The notes: generated by a model not told the origin, from the letters alone. A DNA stretch of 64,000 nt from Sipunculus nudus (GCA_026874595.1 CM049315.1:65281389-65345388), one strand, 5' to 3'; shown: positions 1 through 10,967, counted from the first letter of the stretch. Numbers and translations: made by a program.

Positions 1-160
1 GCGGCCATCTTGAACGCCATCTTGAATTTCATCCTTTCTGCACGCGATCCAGGATGCCTAATCAAATTTTTTTACTCCTATAAAGGTGTCCTCCGTGGAT
101 CAGAAGTCAATATTAGGGGATATACGATTGCCCACAGGACCCTCCTCAGCCCCCGGACTA

Positions 161-442
161 TTAACTATGATTTGCCGATGAGACATAATGCAGCCACAAC
201 ACTAGTGAATAACGCTTCATTGGTTTTGGCTGACGACCACTTCGAGTCTTAGCAGGAGGCGGTTCTTCATCATCGGATGGGCTTTCTCCCGTTCCATCAC
301 CAGAAATGACGTTAGCTGACTTTGTTGGCAGGGGAGAAGCAGGCTCGGCTGCATTTGTCTCCCCCTCCTCAGACCCTTCTGGTCCATCCTGTCTCATATT
401 TTGTACAACTGGTTCAACTTCATTTCGCTGATCGGCCTCCAT
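161..442 (-). pseudogene. gypsy pol C-terminal tail
   Basis: This 93-residue open segment is acidic and proline-rich and contains TRSGRQPKPMKRYS, the kind of basic 'RSGR..KP..RY' end found at the C terminus of many Ty3/gypsy polyproteins after the integrase. It sits immediately downstream of the integrase C-terminal module and is separated from it by a frame break. It is meaningful only as the end of the pol remnant and is not an independent gene. Confidence 0.7.
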
Positions 443-463
443 CCTGGCTTGCTCAGTTCCAAG

Positions 464-649
464 TCAGTTGCCATACGTGCTATGATAATTCTTTGTCCGG
501 TCGTGGTGGATGGTAAACGGCTTACTTCTTGGCATTTTCTGGATTTCATAAACGAAATCACTTACCGATTTCATACTCAGGTACGGACCGTCCCAGCGCT
601 TCCGGAGTTTCGGTGAATGACCCTTCCGGCGCCGAAGGTATCTTATCAT
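464..649 (-). pseudogene. gypsy integrase C-terminal module (GPY/F-like)
   Basis: The segment contains GHSPKLRKRWDGPYLSMKSV, which matches the GPY/F module that follows the catalytic core in Ty3/gypsy integrases (K-L-x-x-x-W-D-G-P-Y). It is a 61-residue open stretch between two frame breaks. The module normally contributes to integrase multimerisation and target binding. Here it is detached from the core, so no function is expected. Confidence 0.8.
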
Positions 650-1023
650 TACAGATTGACCACCTTATGTTCCCGTTGGTCGTAATACCTTTTCTGCCTC
701 TCACTAGCTGCAATTAGTTTTTTCCCGCGCCAATTCGTGTATGCAGTGCAGGTTGACAGGTTGACCTCCCTATGTTCCCGTTGGTCGTAATACCTTTTCT
801 GCCTCTCACTAGCTGCAATTAGTTTTTCCCGCGCCAATTCGTGTATGCAGTGCAGCTTATCTTGCAGATTATTTACATGTGATAGACTCAGAGGCTGGTG
901 TTCCTGAGGCGGGCTGCCCATCACCATATCCACCGGGAGACGCGGTTCCAATCCGAACGGAACCATGGAGGCTGAGAATCTGGAACTGTCATGCACTGAA
1001 GTTCGGTAGGCTAACATAAGCAA
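649..1023 (-). pseudogene. gypsy integrase core, distal part, with a 105 bp internal duplication
   Basis: The first part reads AYRTSVHDSSRFSASMVPFG, the conserved region after the catalytic glutamate in Ty3/gypsy integrases (AYR...H..T...P). The second part holds KLIAASERQKRYYDQREH twice, because a 105 bp stretch is tandemly duplicated (about 658-762 and 763-867 on the plus strand). As 105 is a multiple of three the duplication keeps the frame, adding about 35 residues to the linker before the GPY/F module. Confidence 0.85.
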
Positions 1024-1083
1024 CTGGATATTTTTGTCCCACTCCCTTTTCTGAGACGAATTTAGCTATCATCCACTGCAGAG

Positions 1084-1284
1084 TTAAGTTGAACCTTTCA
1101 ACCATGCCATCACTATGGAACGATAGGACGTGGTTCTTGTCTTCTTTATGCTAAGTTGCTGACACAGTTCCTGGAAAACTTGGGACTCAAATTGACTTCC
1201 TTTGTCTGAATGGACATGGAGTGGCAGACCCCACAAACTCACAAATCGGTTGATGAAGACATCAATTATCGTGGAATTTTCCAT
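1084..1284 (-). pseudogene. gypsy integrase catalytic core, proximal part
   Basis: It contains LPLHVHSDKGSQFESQVF followed by a C..L.I....T..Y pattern. This is the region around the second catalytic aspartate of the DDE triad (usual form H-[ST]-D-x-G-x-x-F). The frame is lost just after TTSYRS, where family members continue to the catalytic glutamate; the sequence turns into unrelated residues there, so the triad is not completed in this frame. Confidence 0.85.
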
Positions 1285-1422
1285 GTTTGGAATGGCCCAG
1301 GCCCCTGTCCACTAAGGGAATTAGTCGGCTATCACTAATATGTAGCGATTACCAGATCTTGACTTGGGAAATGGCCCAATGAGATCCATGGCTAGTCCTT
1401 CCATTGGAGCTCCACCATTTTA

Positions 1423-1605
1423 TTATGTCATCGGTGACTGTTTGGACTTGAGAGGTCTTTTCCGATCTTTGCTAGGCTTACATTTTCTGCAGTGGCGGCT
1501 TACATGATCATTCATGTTTACCCGAAAATAGCGTTGTTTAATCCTAGCCAGCTTTCGTTTTAAACCAAAATGGCCTGCTGTGACGTTATCGTGATATTTC
1601 TCCAA
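1423..1605 (-). pseudogene. gypsy integrase N-terminal zinc-binding domain
   Basis: The pattern H...AGHFG...K....I...YF......HV...CRKC is the HHCC (H2C2) zinc finger that precedes the retroviral-type integrase core. The histidines lie near the start of the segment and the CRKC pair about 35 residues later, close to the usual spacing. It lies between RNase H and the core in the expected order. About 300 bp separate it from the RNase H segment and carry only degraded linker sequence. Confidence 0.85.
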
Positions 1606-1908
1606 TATGTCTCCTTGGAGTGCCCGTGGTAATATAAGTAACCGGGTATTGCCTTTAGCAGGATCTAATTCCCTTCTGTAAAGTATTCCATTGATGACTT
1701 CTAGTGGTTTCCACAGGCTGAGGCAGGATTTGACCGCCGGTGAAGAATTATAGATTTCCTTCCAAGACGGTCGTTGGTTTCTCTCCTCTTATCACTGAAG
1801 AATGGGTCTAACAGCTGGGTCCTCAAGTCGGAGTTGCCGAATCTCTAATGATGATCTCTGGGCGAGCAAGGAAACTGCAGTTGTAGGCATACCTGACATA
1901 ACACAGTA

Positions 1909-2409
1909 TTACGGGGTGTAAGTTGACTTTTCCTGTCCGTCACAGTGCTCACAAGGTAGAGTAGAGCATAGGCGTCTCCATAAAGCATCTGCATTTTTGT
2001 GCTTAGACACTGCTCTATGTTGAATATGGAAATCGTAACAACCACGTTGTTGAAACCATCTAGCGATTTGGCCTTCTGGTTCCTTGAAATTCAAAAGCCA
2101 AATTAGAGCACTATGATCGGTTGTCACTAGGAATGTACGACCATACAGGTAGTGATGAAAATGGCGGACCGCTTCGATTATTGCCAGCAGTTCTTTCCTG
2201 GTACAGTGACGTTTTTTTCTTGCTGACAAGGACTTGCTGTAATAGGCGACGACTTGACCGTCCTTGACTTGCGATAGTACTGCATCATTATCTGTATTGC
2301 TGGCATCCGTGTCCATAATAAAAATCATCAGTGCCAGTGGGGTAAGAAAGTACAGGAGCTGACAATAAGGCATCCTTGAGTCTAGAGAATGATTCTTTGC
2401 AAGCATCAT
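1909..2409 (-). pseudogene. gypsy RNase H domain
   Basis: This is the longest continuous pol segment (166 residues). RNase H motifs appear in order: TDAS with VLSQ, then YYSKSL, CTRKELLAIIEAVRHFHHYL, TTDHSAL and finally NADALWRR. The catalytic acidic residues (D in DAS, E in RKELL, D in TDHS, D in NADAL) are present. The glycine-rich part after DAS, usually like GIGAVL, reads NTDNDAVL, and the last motif has W where S is usual. Both suggest drift. Confidence 0.9.
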
Positions 2410-2419
2410 TTAATGTGAA

Positions 2420-3010
2420 ATGAATTTGCTGTTTCAAAAGAGTATGCAGAGGACTGGCTATGGTTGCAGAGTCCTTGGCAAAAAAAAAAAAAAACAGAGT
2501 CCCACGAAGCTCTTTTACTCAGTGACGTTGCTGGGGATGGGCCAATCTCTTACTGAAGAAATTTTCTCAGGATTGGTCGCGACATTATATTATATGTCCA
2601 TAATATTCCACCTTGTTCTTGTAAAGGAACACTTTTTCGGGTGTCATCTTAAGTCCTGCTTTGCCGATCCTACAGATGGTTCTCGAAGTCTTTTATTGTG
2701 ACACACTTTTATGGTGGAAGTCAGGACTGAAGACAATGGCAACATCTTTAAAGAGTAGACAAGTCTGCCATTGTAAGCCTGCCAGGACGCATAACATCAG
2801 GCGTTCAAAGGTCACTCTCTGCGGACGAGGGATTTTTACTCTCAGGTTCATGTGAAATAGCAGTCATCTGGGCCACAGGATGTCAATGAGCAACAATGTA
2901 ATTTTTCTCAAGCTAAATAGGTCGCTGGGATTAGCGAATCGCAAGGGAATGTAGTTTTTGTTGGGGTTTACTACCAACTTGGCTTGGAGAATACAATCAT
3001 CACCTTTAAA
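2420..3010 (-). pseudogene. gypsy reverse transcriptase remnant with lost active-site residues
   Basis: No long open frame survives, but translation in pieces recovers family landmarks. Around 2690-2600 the thumb-like pattern IGKAGLKMTPEKVFLYKNKV followed by EYYGHI is readable. At 2755-2744 the segment that should carry the catalytic Y-x-D-D reads LFKD, followed by VAIVFSPDFHHK. One of the two catalytic aspartates and the tyrosine are therefore replaced. A run of A on the plus strand near 2480 adds a further disruption. The polymerase is inactive. Confidence 0.75.
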
Positions 3011-3516
3011 TCATCCATTCGGCTCTATTACCGCTTTTAAAGGTAGCAAGCAGTGGTCTTTTGGGTCGCTTCTGCATCCTGATACAAGCATCTCATTAAA
3101 TGCTTGGGTGGTTATCTTCTCACGTTGGGAAATTGTGAACTCTTCATTGTCATTCATTATCATTACATGGATAAACACACGCTGTGCAATTTGCACAGGA
3201 AGGTCCACTTGACCAAGTGATTCGATGATTCCACCATCATCCATTCTAATTTGAATTTGAGTGTCCTTCAGAGGGAGACGCACATTTTCGGGCATTTTAA
3301 AGTAATGTTTAGCTTCACAATACTTATGGTAGACCCAGAATCCACCAGGCAATCAATCTGCAGTCCATAGATGCAAGTTGTCAAGTAGAGTGACTCATTG
3401 GACACATGTTGATTCATATTACAGAATGAAATTATTCCATCAAGAGAGATTGGTAGTTCCTCATTTGTTTCTGAGAAGATGGGTCCACTTGCGTGTTCAG
3501 CTGAGACCTGACCCAC
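3011..3516 (-). pseudogene. gypsy retropepsin-like protease remnant
   Basis: The 3516-3268 segment contains GLQIDCLVDSGSTISIVK. The DSG triad with hydrophobic residues in front is the active site of retropepsin-type proteases, which act as homodimers. The overlapping segment 3352-3011 continues the domain in another frame (beta-strand-like stretches such as IIESLGQVDLPVQIAQRVF), so there is a frameshift near 3270-3350. It is positioned between the zinc knuckle and RT, as expected. Confidence 0.75.
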
Positions 3517-3676
3517 AGCCTCAGCTACTGGTAGTTTCCCTTACTATCTCCGTTGTCAACAGGAGTCTCAATATAAGTTTCATTGCGATTATAGGCACTG
3601 TTAGATGGTGATCTCCTGTTATTTTCTCTTTGGCCGTCGTTCTCCTTTCCCATCTCTCTTTATTTTGCCGGCTGCC

Positions 3677-3718
3677 ACATTCTGAATACAGATGTCCATT
3701 TCATTTGCAAAACGTACA
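3677..3718 (-). pseudogene. CCHC zinc knuckle interrupted by a stop
   Basis: The minus strand reads C-T-F-C-K-stop-N-G-H-L-Y-S-E-C, which fits C-x2-C-x4-H-x4-C exactly apart from an in-frame TGA inside the x4 loop. CCHC knuckles end gag nucleocapsid in Ty3/gypsy elements and bind element RNA. The location between gag and protease supports the call. Confidence 0.75.
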
Positions 3719-4023
3719 TTTTTTTAAAGATGGCCTTCATTTTAGTGTATTCTGCTGGCCATTAGGAGACGCTAGGGATGTCTGTTGTAGTTTGGTGAGA
3801 TGTTTAAGTATCTCATCTAATTTTGCAAACAACACATTGTTCTCTGTTAGCTCTGAATTTCGCTGGGATGTTTCTGAGGATTCCGTGTATAGGAATCGAA
3901 CCCGGGCTGGTTGAACTCTTCGGCTTCTTCCGATTCGAAATGCCTCAAATTCATGCCCGAGTATTACTTCTTGGGGGTCTTTCGGGTGTCCTTGCTGGAT
4001 GGCCCATTCAAGACCATGATCAT

Positions 4024-4724
4024 TTAAGGCATCGACAAAGGAATTTTAGCCAGAGTATCCTTGAACTCAGTTGTTGCCTCCGGGAAAGCATTCCTGACTA
4101 ACTTTCTGATTTCCTGGGCAAGTGGGGACAGACTTTCGCCTGAACTGCGTAGCCTGGATCTCAGCTGAGCACGGCAGACCTCTCGTTGGTTAGAAGGCTC
4201 GAAACTTTCAGTGAGTGCTGAGACAAGAGAAAAATAATTAGTGGGCTGCCATCGTTCTAAGTTGCATAGAACACTCTGAGCCCGACCTTGTAGGCTCGCT
4301 GCTAACTGCAGGTCTCTGTGATTTGGTCTGACCATCGATTAAGTTGTGCAGTAAGCTCAAAATGCACTAGATGATCTTGCCATCCAGCCGATCCATTAAA
4401 TGTAGCTGGCGTTGTAGAAGGTCCATGACTTCGTGATGGACGACTGAAATCTGGCAGAGAAGTGTCTATCATAAATGATACGTTCTGATTTCCTTGGTGG
4501 ACGTGATTCATCGTGGAAGGATCGCCTTTCCTTACAGGTAGAGTATAATCAGTCTCTCTATACACAGGTTGAACACCCTGGAGGGGATCGTAATGTTGAG
4601 GATGTGAAGCTCTTGGCATCTGATATGGGGACCTGTTCTGCTGTACATCAGGATCAAACCGACCACACTGCTGGTGGTGACGAGGTATTGAACCAAAGTA
4701 TTGACGCTGATATTGTGCATTCAC
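4024..4724 (-). pseudogene. gypsy gag remnant, two overlapping frames
   Basis: The upstream piece (4724-4302) ends in a region resembling the start of a gag capsid fold (FNGSAGWQDHLVHFELTAQL). The downstream piece (4335-4024) continues with LQGRAQSVLCNL, FEPSNQREVCRAQLRSR and LAQEIRKLVRNAFP, typical of Ty3/gypsy gag capsid. The pieces overlap by 34 bp in different frames, which shows a frameshift near 4302-4335. Confidence 0.8.
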
Positions 4725-5308
4725 ATGGGCTGGTCTCGCACCATCGGCTGAAGGGTACGCGAAGTCGTCTGCAAATGACGTGGAACAGGTTAACTGACAT
4801 AGGTCGAGTCTTTGGTAGTTGCACCAGATTGAGTATAAGCTCCGTAGACTTCATTCCTGAGGACGGGCCTTCCATGTAACGATTCAAGTTGTGCCGGTGA
4901 AGAACTAATGTTAAGAAGATAACTGTCCTGACGAACTCCTAAACCATTACTGCTCACAAGAGTAGCTGGCGTAAAACCATGAGATGGAATTGGTAAATTT
5001 ATTGCTTGCATGCAACTTGACGGTGCAGATTTAGAACGACTAGCAGTTGTGAAACACAGATGAATATTGGATGTAGCTGATACACCAGTTATGCTTCAAA
5101 CGCACACTGGTGCTTGGTGTATCTCATCACACTGATTTTTCTCCCAAAAAACGCATTCATTGTATCTGGTAGGTCTAGACGGTGAAAATAATTTGACTTT
5201 TTCGGGACCCGGTCTAGCATTGGAGTCTGTCGTTGAACAAACCTTTTGAGTTTCGGCAGTGGTGAAAATGTTCTATTCTGTAAAGTTGTGCATGATGATA
5301 ACAATCCG

Positions 5309-5557
5309 TCAGTCACGTTTAATTGAAGTTGACACAGGTGATGACGAAAATGCAGGGGGGGGGGGTGCAGTGTCTAGGGGCTGGGGCGCCGCCGATTCAG
5401 AAGCTGCATCGCTTGGTAATGTGATGCCATTGGACGTATTTCCACCACAAGGGAGTTGGTCACCTTTTATCCTCAAAGCCATTTTCCCCGTCAGTTGTGT
5501 AATTGGTTGTTGCATTAAATATCTGTTCTGAGCGGCGACATTTAGAATCTGGTGCAT
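5309..5557 (-). pseudogene. gypsy gag N-terminal segment
   Basis: This 82-residue segment begins MHQILNVAAQNRYLMQQPI and ends in a proline-rich run encoded by a homopolymeric C tract (plus-strand G tract near 5356-5365). It lies upstream of the recognisable gag capsid in the same orientation. The frame stays open a little further upstream, and a fragment of similar glutamine-rich composition is readable up to about 5880, so the true start is uncertain. The first ~100 bp are duplicated at 7047-7150. Confidence 0.5.
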
Positions 5558-6500
5558 ATTTTCAACTCGCTGAGCGAGCTGGCATGCGTTGTACAGCTTG
5601 ACTTTGTTGCATCTCTACCTGTTGCTTGTGATGATTATACATAAAGCATATGTCGTGATTGCTGATTTAATAAAGCTGGAATAAATTGAAGAACACTCAT
5701 TATACCACCGAGGTCAAACGATTTTCAGTAAGCGCGGTGGATGAAGAGGTGAATCAGCCAGCAGGAGGCCACCTAAGTCACAGATGGGATCAGTGCCTCA
5801 TATATCTGGAGGAAGCTGATGGAATGCACTGCTCAGTTGCTGTGTTTCAGGCTGATGTTGACAGCAGGCCATGATATCTTGATCACTATCAGTGGTGAGC
5901 AAGGAATTTAACGTGTGAACCTGGTTCAGATATTCTTGCTGGGATGTTCTACAACATTGTACGTTGCTCTGTGTACCCCATTAATCTCTGTATTATTTAA
6001 TTTATCTACTTAATTAGACCATATGTTAAATTGTTGCAATCAAATTCTAATGTCTGAAAATTTTAACCTGCCAACTAATATGCTGTACATGCAGCAGTGA
6101 CACCAGGTGTCAAATTTGGAACCTGGTTAAAATATTGAACAGTCTGTAAAGTTAATATTGCTGAGATTTCTCAGCAGTGTTGGAAAAAATTCAAGTAGTT
6201 GCACTTAAATTAAGAAAGCTTGTTGGAAGATCTGATGCAGCATGAACTCAAGAAGTATAAAAACTTGACTAGGCCTACTGTTAGGCAAAACATCTCATCG
6301 GAAGTGAAATACGATCGCTGCCACCAATTATATGGTAACCTTATATATGTGTATATTTATACACACACACACACACACATATTATATAAAGAGAGATGAG
6401 AGAGAGAAAAAAAAAAGAAAGAGAGGTGAGAACAGTCATGCTGGTTCATTGTACAGAGAAATCGAACAATGCACGCACATTTATTTATATTGTGTATTAC

Positions 6501-6543
<43 letters not shown>

Positions 6544-7046
6544 TCCCCTAGTTTTGCTGATCAAGCCAGTATATTGAGCTCTTCAACAGCGTACGCACAC
6601 TGGTTCATCGCGGGTCTTGAGGTCACACTAATTTTCAGGTATTCCCTGAGGGTTAAAAATAGACATTTGCTTTTCTTTATTCCCGTCATCTAGCAGTAAA
6701 ACTGACTGGCCTGACTGGGAGCGATGAGACCAACAAAATTCGTAACACGTTGTTAAAAGACTTCTTCAATACCAAAAATGTTTATTTTTTCTTATGCGAT
6801 AAAAATCTGGTGGCATTTAATGAAATTTGGATAGAGATTACGATTTAAAATAAAATTATATTTTTGTAGATTATTTACATCCGTGTGCTATCAGGTACAT
6901 CCAGGCTAGACCAGTACCCCGCGGGGTACCATGCAGTCTCCCCCAGACCAGCTGTTCGGTCGTAGTTATGTTAAGGCTAGAACGACCTATTCTGCAGCCA
7001 ACTTTGTAATGTTTAACATTTTGTCCTTTTAAAAATATATCTATCA
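5461..7046. repeat. Tandem duplication, copy 1 (1,586 bp)
   Basis: From 5461 (CACCTTTTATCCTCAAAGCC) to 7046 the sequence is repeated nearly base for base from 7047 onward. Differences are scattered substitutions and microsatellite length changes; identity looks like about 98% by eye. The unit contains the gag N-terminal end of the gypsy remnant plus about 1.1 kb of upstream sequence. No gene is visible in 5900-7046; it holds CA and TA microsatellites (about 6361-6380 and 6502-6541) and a short palindromic patch near 6916-6930. Confidence 0.9.
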
Positions 7047-7942
7047 CCTTTTATCCTCAAAGCCATTTTCCCCGTCAGTTGTGTAATTGGTTGTTGCATT
7101 AAATATCTGTTCTGAGCGGCGACATTTAGAATCTGGTGCATATTTTTAACTCGCTGAGCCAGCTGGCATGCGTTGTACAGCTTGACTTTGTTGCATCTTT
7201 ACCTGTTGCTTGTGCTAATTATACATACATGCATATGTCGTGATTGCTGATTTAATGAAGCTGGAATAAATTGAAGAACACTCATTATACCGCCGAGGTC
7301 AAACGATTTTCAGTAAGCGCGGTGGATGAAGAGGTGAATCAGCCAGCAGGGGGCCACCTAAGTCACAGATGGGATCAGTGCCTCATATATCTGGAGGAAG
7401 CCGATGGAATGCACTGCTCAGTTGCTGTGTTTCAGGCTGATGTTGACAGCAGGCCATGATATCTTGATCACTATCAGTGGTGAGCAAGGAATTTAACGTG
7501 TGAACCTGGTTCAGATATTCTTGCTGGGATGTTCTACAACATTGTACGTTGCTCTGTGTACCCCATTAATCTCTGTATTATTTAATTTATCTACTTAATT
7601 AGACCATATGTTAAATTGTTGCAATCAAATTCTAATGTCTGAAAATTTTAACCTGCCAACTAATATGCTGTACATGCAGCAGTGACACCAGGTGTCAAAT
7701 TTGGAACCTGGTTAAAATATTGAACAGTCTGTAAAGTTAATATTGCTGAGATTTCTCAGCAGTGTTGGAAAAAATTCAAGTAGTTGCACTTAAATTAAGA
7801 AAGCTTGTTGGAAGATCTGATGCAGCATGAACTCAAGAAGTATAAAAACTTGACTAGGCCTACTGTTAGGCAAAACATCTCATCGGAAGTGAAATACGAT
7901 CGCTGCCACCAATTGTATGGTAACCTTATATATGTGTATATT

Positions 7943-8003
<61 letters not shown>

Positions 8004-8119
8004 TATATAAAGAGAGAGATGAGAGAAAAAAAAGAAAGAAAGAGGTGAGAACAGTCATGCTGGTTCATTGTACAGAGAAATGGAACAATACACACACATT
8101 TATTTATATTGTGTATTAC

Positions 8120-8187
<68 letters not shown>

Positions 8188-8190
<3 letters not shown>

Positions 8191-9375
8191 TGGAACCCCA
8201 CAATAACGACCACCCTGGGGACTGAGCAAAGTGGTCGTAATTTGGGGGTGGTCGTATTTGTGAAACTCTTACCTTGGTCGCATATATCACGGCGATGTTT
8301 GATATGTATCAGTTTGTATATATTGCATATCTTTAATGTGAATTATAACAAAATATTTTACTAAGCGGAGAACCCTTATTAGGAATGTTTTGTGTTGTGT
8401 AGCTGAAAAGAAAACAAAATTGTTTTATATATTTATTCATGATAAAAATATATATACAATGACACATACGTAGTGACTGATGATTAACACATAATTACAC
8501 TAGAGACAATACGAAGATAACCTACTTGAACATATTGAACATAATACGTGGCTGTCATATATTTAGCCCTACGCCTGAGTATATATTGCGTGCACTTCAG
8601 TTTTAACTGCTGAGCCAGTTGGCGCTGACTGCATCTTGGTGTTTCCGCCTTGATTATCACCACTTTCTCCTTCAAGAAGCGCTCTTTCCGAACCAGTAGA
8701 GAAATAAACTGACAGCTATTCTGATAAGGCAAGACAACGGATTTGCCCCCATGCAAGCTTTGTATTTATACATTTGACTGACTGCTCAATACTCAGTGTG
8801 AGTAAGGTATGAGCACATTTAAGATTAACTAGATCATTAATTTGACCAATGAGGATCGAACATTATGTGATGAGTAAAAATATTAAGCTCTCGCCCCCGC
8901 ACTTTTGGTAGCTGAATTACAGGTGATCACTGGGGGGCAATTAGCATCGCTAGCCCAAGACCCCAGGGCAGTTAGCCAGGCGGCCGGCTCATTAAGTAAT
9001 CAGCCGATAGTTACCCTCTTTGATCTACAACTTACGCCTCAACGATTCTCAGCGGGGACACCAAGTCAGGAAGGGTTACACTATGGTTGGGAACCCTTGT
9101 TACCCTCTTTGATCTTTCGTTAAGGCGCCTGTGACAAGGCGCAGCCATTGACTCGTGACAAAAGTTGTTTCAGTACTTCTCGGCGGTGGTCGTATTAGCG
9201 GGGTCGCATTAGCGCTGGGGCCAGGATATCTGGTCGTGATTCTGAATTTAGGGGTGGTCGTAATTTTGAGTCATTTTTAAACATAAATAAACTAAAAAAA
9301 ATCGGGACCAAGCAAAGTGGTCGTAATTGTGGGGTGGTCGCAATTGTGGGGTGGTCGCAAGGCGGGGTTCCACTG
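8188..9375. mobile_element. pogo-like (Tc1/mariner superfamily) DNA transposon, non-autonomous
   Basis: The element starts CAGTGGAACCCC and ends GGGGTTCCACTG, perfect 12 bp terminal inverted repeats. It is flanked by TA on both sides (8186-8187 and 9376-9377), the Tc1/mariner target duplication. Comparison with copy 1 of the surrounding duplication shows exactly this segment as the insertion. Subterminal sequence on both sides is rich in GTGGTCGTAATT-type repeats, a common feature of pogo/Tigger-like elements. At 1,188 bp it is too short for a full transposase, and only a fragment is visible. Confidence 0.9.
8484..8756 (-). pseudogene. Possible pogo transposase N-terminal (CENP-B-type HTH) fragment
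   Basis: The 90-residue open stretch inside the pogo-like element contains KAETPRCSQRQLAQQLKLK followed by YILRRRAKY. The spacing resembles the CENP-B N-terminal helix-turn-helix of pogo transposases (E...S...LA..........I...R). No catalytic DDE/DDD region follows. If correct, the element is an internally deleted derivative of an autonomous pogo transposon. The match is short and made by eye. Confidence 0.4.
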
Positions 9376-9885
9376 TATATATATACTCCCCTAGTTTTGC
9401 TGATCAAGCCAGTATATTGAGCTCTTCAACAGTGTACGCACACTGGTTCATCGCGGGTCTTGAGGTCACACTAATTTTCAGGTATTCCCTGAGGGTTAAA
9501 AATAGACATTTGCTTTTCTTTATTCCCGTCATCTAGCAGTAAAACTGACTGGCCTGACTGGGAGCGATGAGACCAACAAAATTCGTAACACGTTGTTAAA
9601 AGACTGCTTCAATACCAAAAATGTTTATTTTTTCTTATGCGATAAAAATCTGGTGGCATTTAATAAAATTGGGATAGAGAACACGATTTAAAATAAAATT
9701 ATATTTTTGTAGATTATTTACATCCGTGTGCTATCAGGTGCATCCAGGCTAGACCAGTACCCCGCGGGGTACAAGTCTCCCCCAGACCAGCTGTTCGGTC
9801 GTAGTTATGTCAAGGCTAGAACGACCTATTCCGCAGCCAACTTTGTAATGTTTAACATTTTGTCCTTTTAAAAATATATTTATCC

Positions 9886-10248
9886 TGTTTCTGGCACATT
9901 TCTGATATTTTCCTAGCTTCTAGGACAATTCCTTACTTAATTCAACCCAGAAATACATCTCGTGTGAATAGTTTTCGCGTTATTCACTTGTTTTCATTTG
10001 GAGCTCCAGATGGCAGCACTGCGCTGAACAATTCATAGAATTTTAACATCATTTACTGGCCGTTTCACTGTTGCGCTTATAATCGTATTAAATTTTCAAA
10101 ACAGGTGTCATAAAATAGTTAAAAAGGTTCATTACTAGATACCATAATGGGTAACTGCCCTGTTGCATTCTGCAAAATTTACGACAGTCTTGCCTCTGTC
10201 GGCTCTGTCCTGTCAAATCTTACACCAAATCTCCAGGCACGCCGCTAC
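9886..10248. other. Unassigned single-copy-looking sequence
   Basis: I see no recognisable gene, repeat copy or structural RNA here. A 76-residue open stretch runs from 10147 into the CTATCCGGA cluster, but it has no motif and crosses a repeat boundary. Confidence 0.4.
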
Positions 10249-10263
10249 GTCAGTGTAACCATG

Positions 10264-10345
10264 CTCAAGCTATCCGGACGAAGGCTATCCGGAGGGAATT
10301 CCATCCGGAGGTCACCGGAAGGTCATCAGGACTCAAGCTATCCGG
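10264..10345 (+). repeat. CTATCCGGA cluster, left boundary
   Basis: TATCCGGA or CATCCGGA occurs four times in about 80 bp (near 10271, 10286, 10302 and 10340). Two copies are preceded by CTCAAG. The first and third copies match the reverse complement of the cluster at 31915-31963. Confidence 0.7.
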
Positions 10346-10967
10346 AGACAGCCGTGACATCAGTATTTCAGCTGTGATAAATTCATAAACAAATAATGAA
10401 GATAAATGAATTATAAATATTATTTAAATGGGTCTCTTACCGGGTTCAAGCACTCAAACCAGGGTTCAAAATGGAACTTTACCTCCGCGTCTGTATTCAT
10501 ACAATGTGTTGCTCATGTGGAGGAGGATTTGTATCTCTTATATCAGAGTCTGTTACAGCAAGCCATGCATATCACTTGGAGAAAATTAAATTTTCTATGA
10601 ACATTTTTTGCATAGGTTTCTCAGGGGGTAAAGGCACCCGGCCAAAAACGGGGTTCAAAATGGGGCTATATATACGGTTATACCTATATATCTTAATTCA
10701 TTATGTAAGTCATCTGGAGAGTTTTTATCTTTAATCTCAAGTCCAAGATCAATAAATTAAGAGATGCCTTAATCACCCGACTGCACTTGCCTGGGTTTCA
10801 ACTGTCTGCAAGCAAATTTGCAATGGGCCCTGACCGGGCTCAGGGGCCTATAACAGGGTCCAAAATTGAGCTAAATCCCCTTTTAACTGAATACATATTG
10901 GCCAACCTGAGGATATTCAGCTCTAATCACAGAGTATGTGACAGTTATAGTTGCATGTTGCCTGACT

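Larger units (their letters stand above)
1..5900 (-). mobile_element. Decayed Ty3/gypsy LTR retrotransposon
   Basis: Read on the minus strand, the segments follow Ty3/gypsy order: gag (about 5560-4024), CCHC knuckle (3718-3677), aspartic protease (about 3516-3011), reverse transcriptase (about 3000-2420), RNase H (2409-1909), integrase zinc finger, core and C-terminal module (1605-464) and an acidic tail (442-161). No single frame stays open; frameshifts and stops separate nearly every domain, so this is a dead copy. A purine-rich stretch on the minus strand (154-140) just past the pol tail, followed by TGTGGGCAATCG, could be the polypurine tract and the start of the 3' LTR, which would then run off the window's left edge. 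No matching LTR was seen on the right side, so LTR limits are unresolved. Confidence 0.9.
7047..9885. repeat. Tandem duplication, copy 2, interrupted by a transposon
   Basis: This copy matches 5461-7044 as two blocks, 7047-8187 and 9376-9885, separated by a pogo-like insertion. The left block aligns to 5461 through the TA microsatellite at about 6541; the right block resumes at TACTCCCCTAGTTTTGCTG. Its microsatellites are longer (CA at about 7946-7992, TA at 8125-8187). The match ends at about 9885, where copy 1 joins copy 2. Confidence 0.9.

Noticed and set aside
1-136. 3' LTR of the gypsy element
   Set aside because: A polypurine-like tract precedes it, but no matching 5' LTR is seen in 5900-9885 and the left end is outside the window.
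3893-3910. Canonical pol III B box on the minus strand (GGGTTCGATTCC)
   Set aside because: It lies inside gypsy gag/pol coding, has no A box at the right distance, and is explained as chance within that coding sequence.
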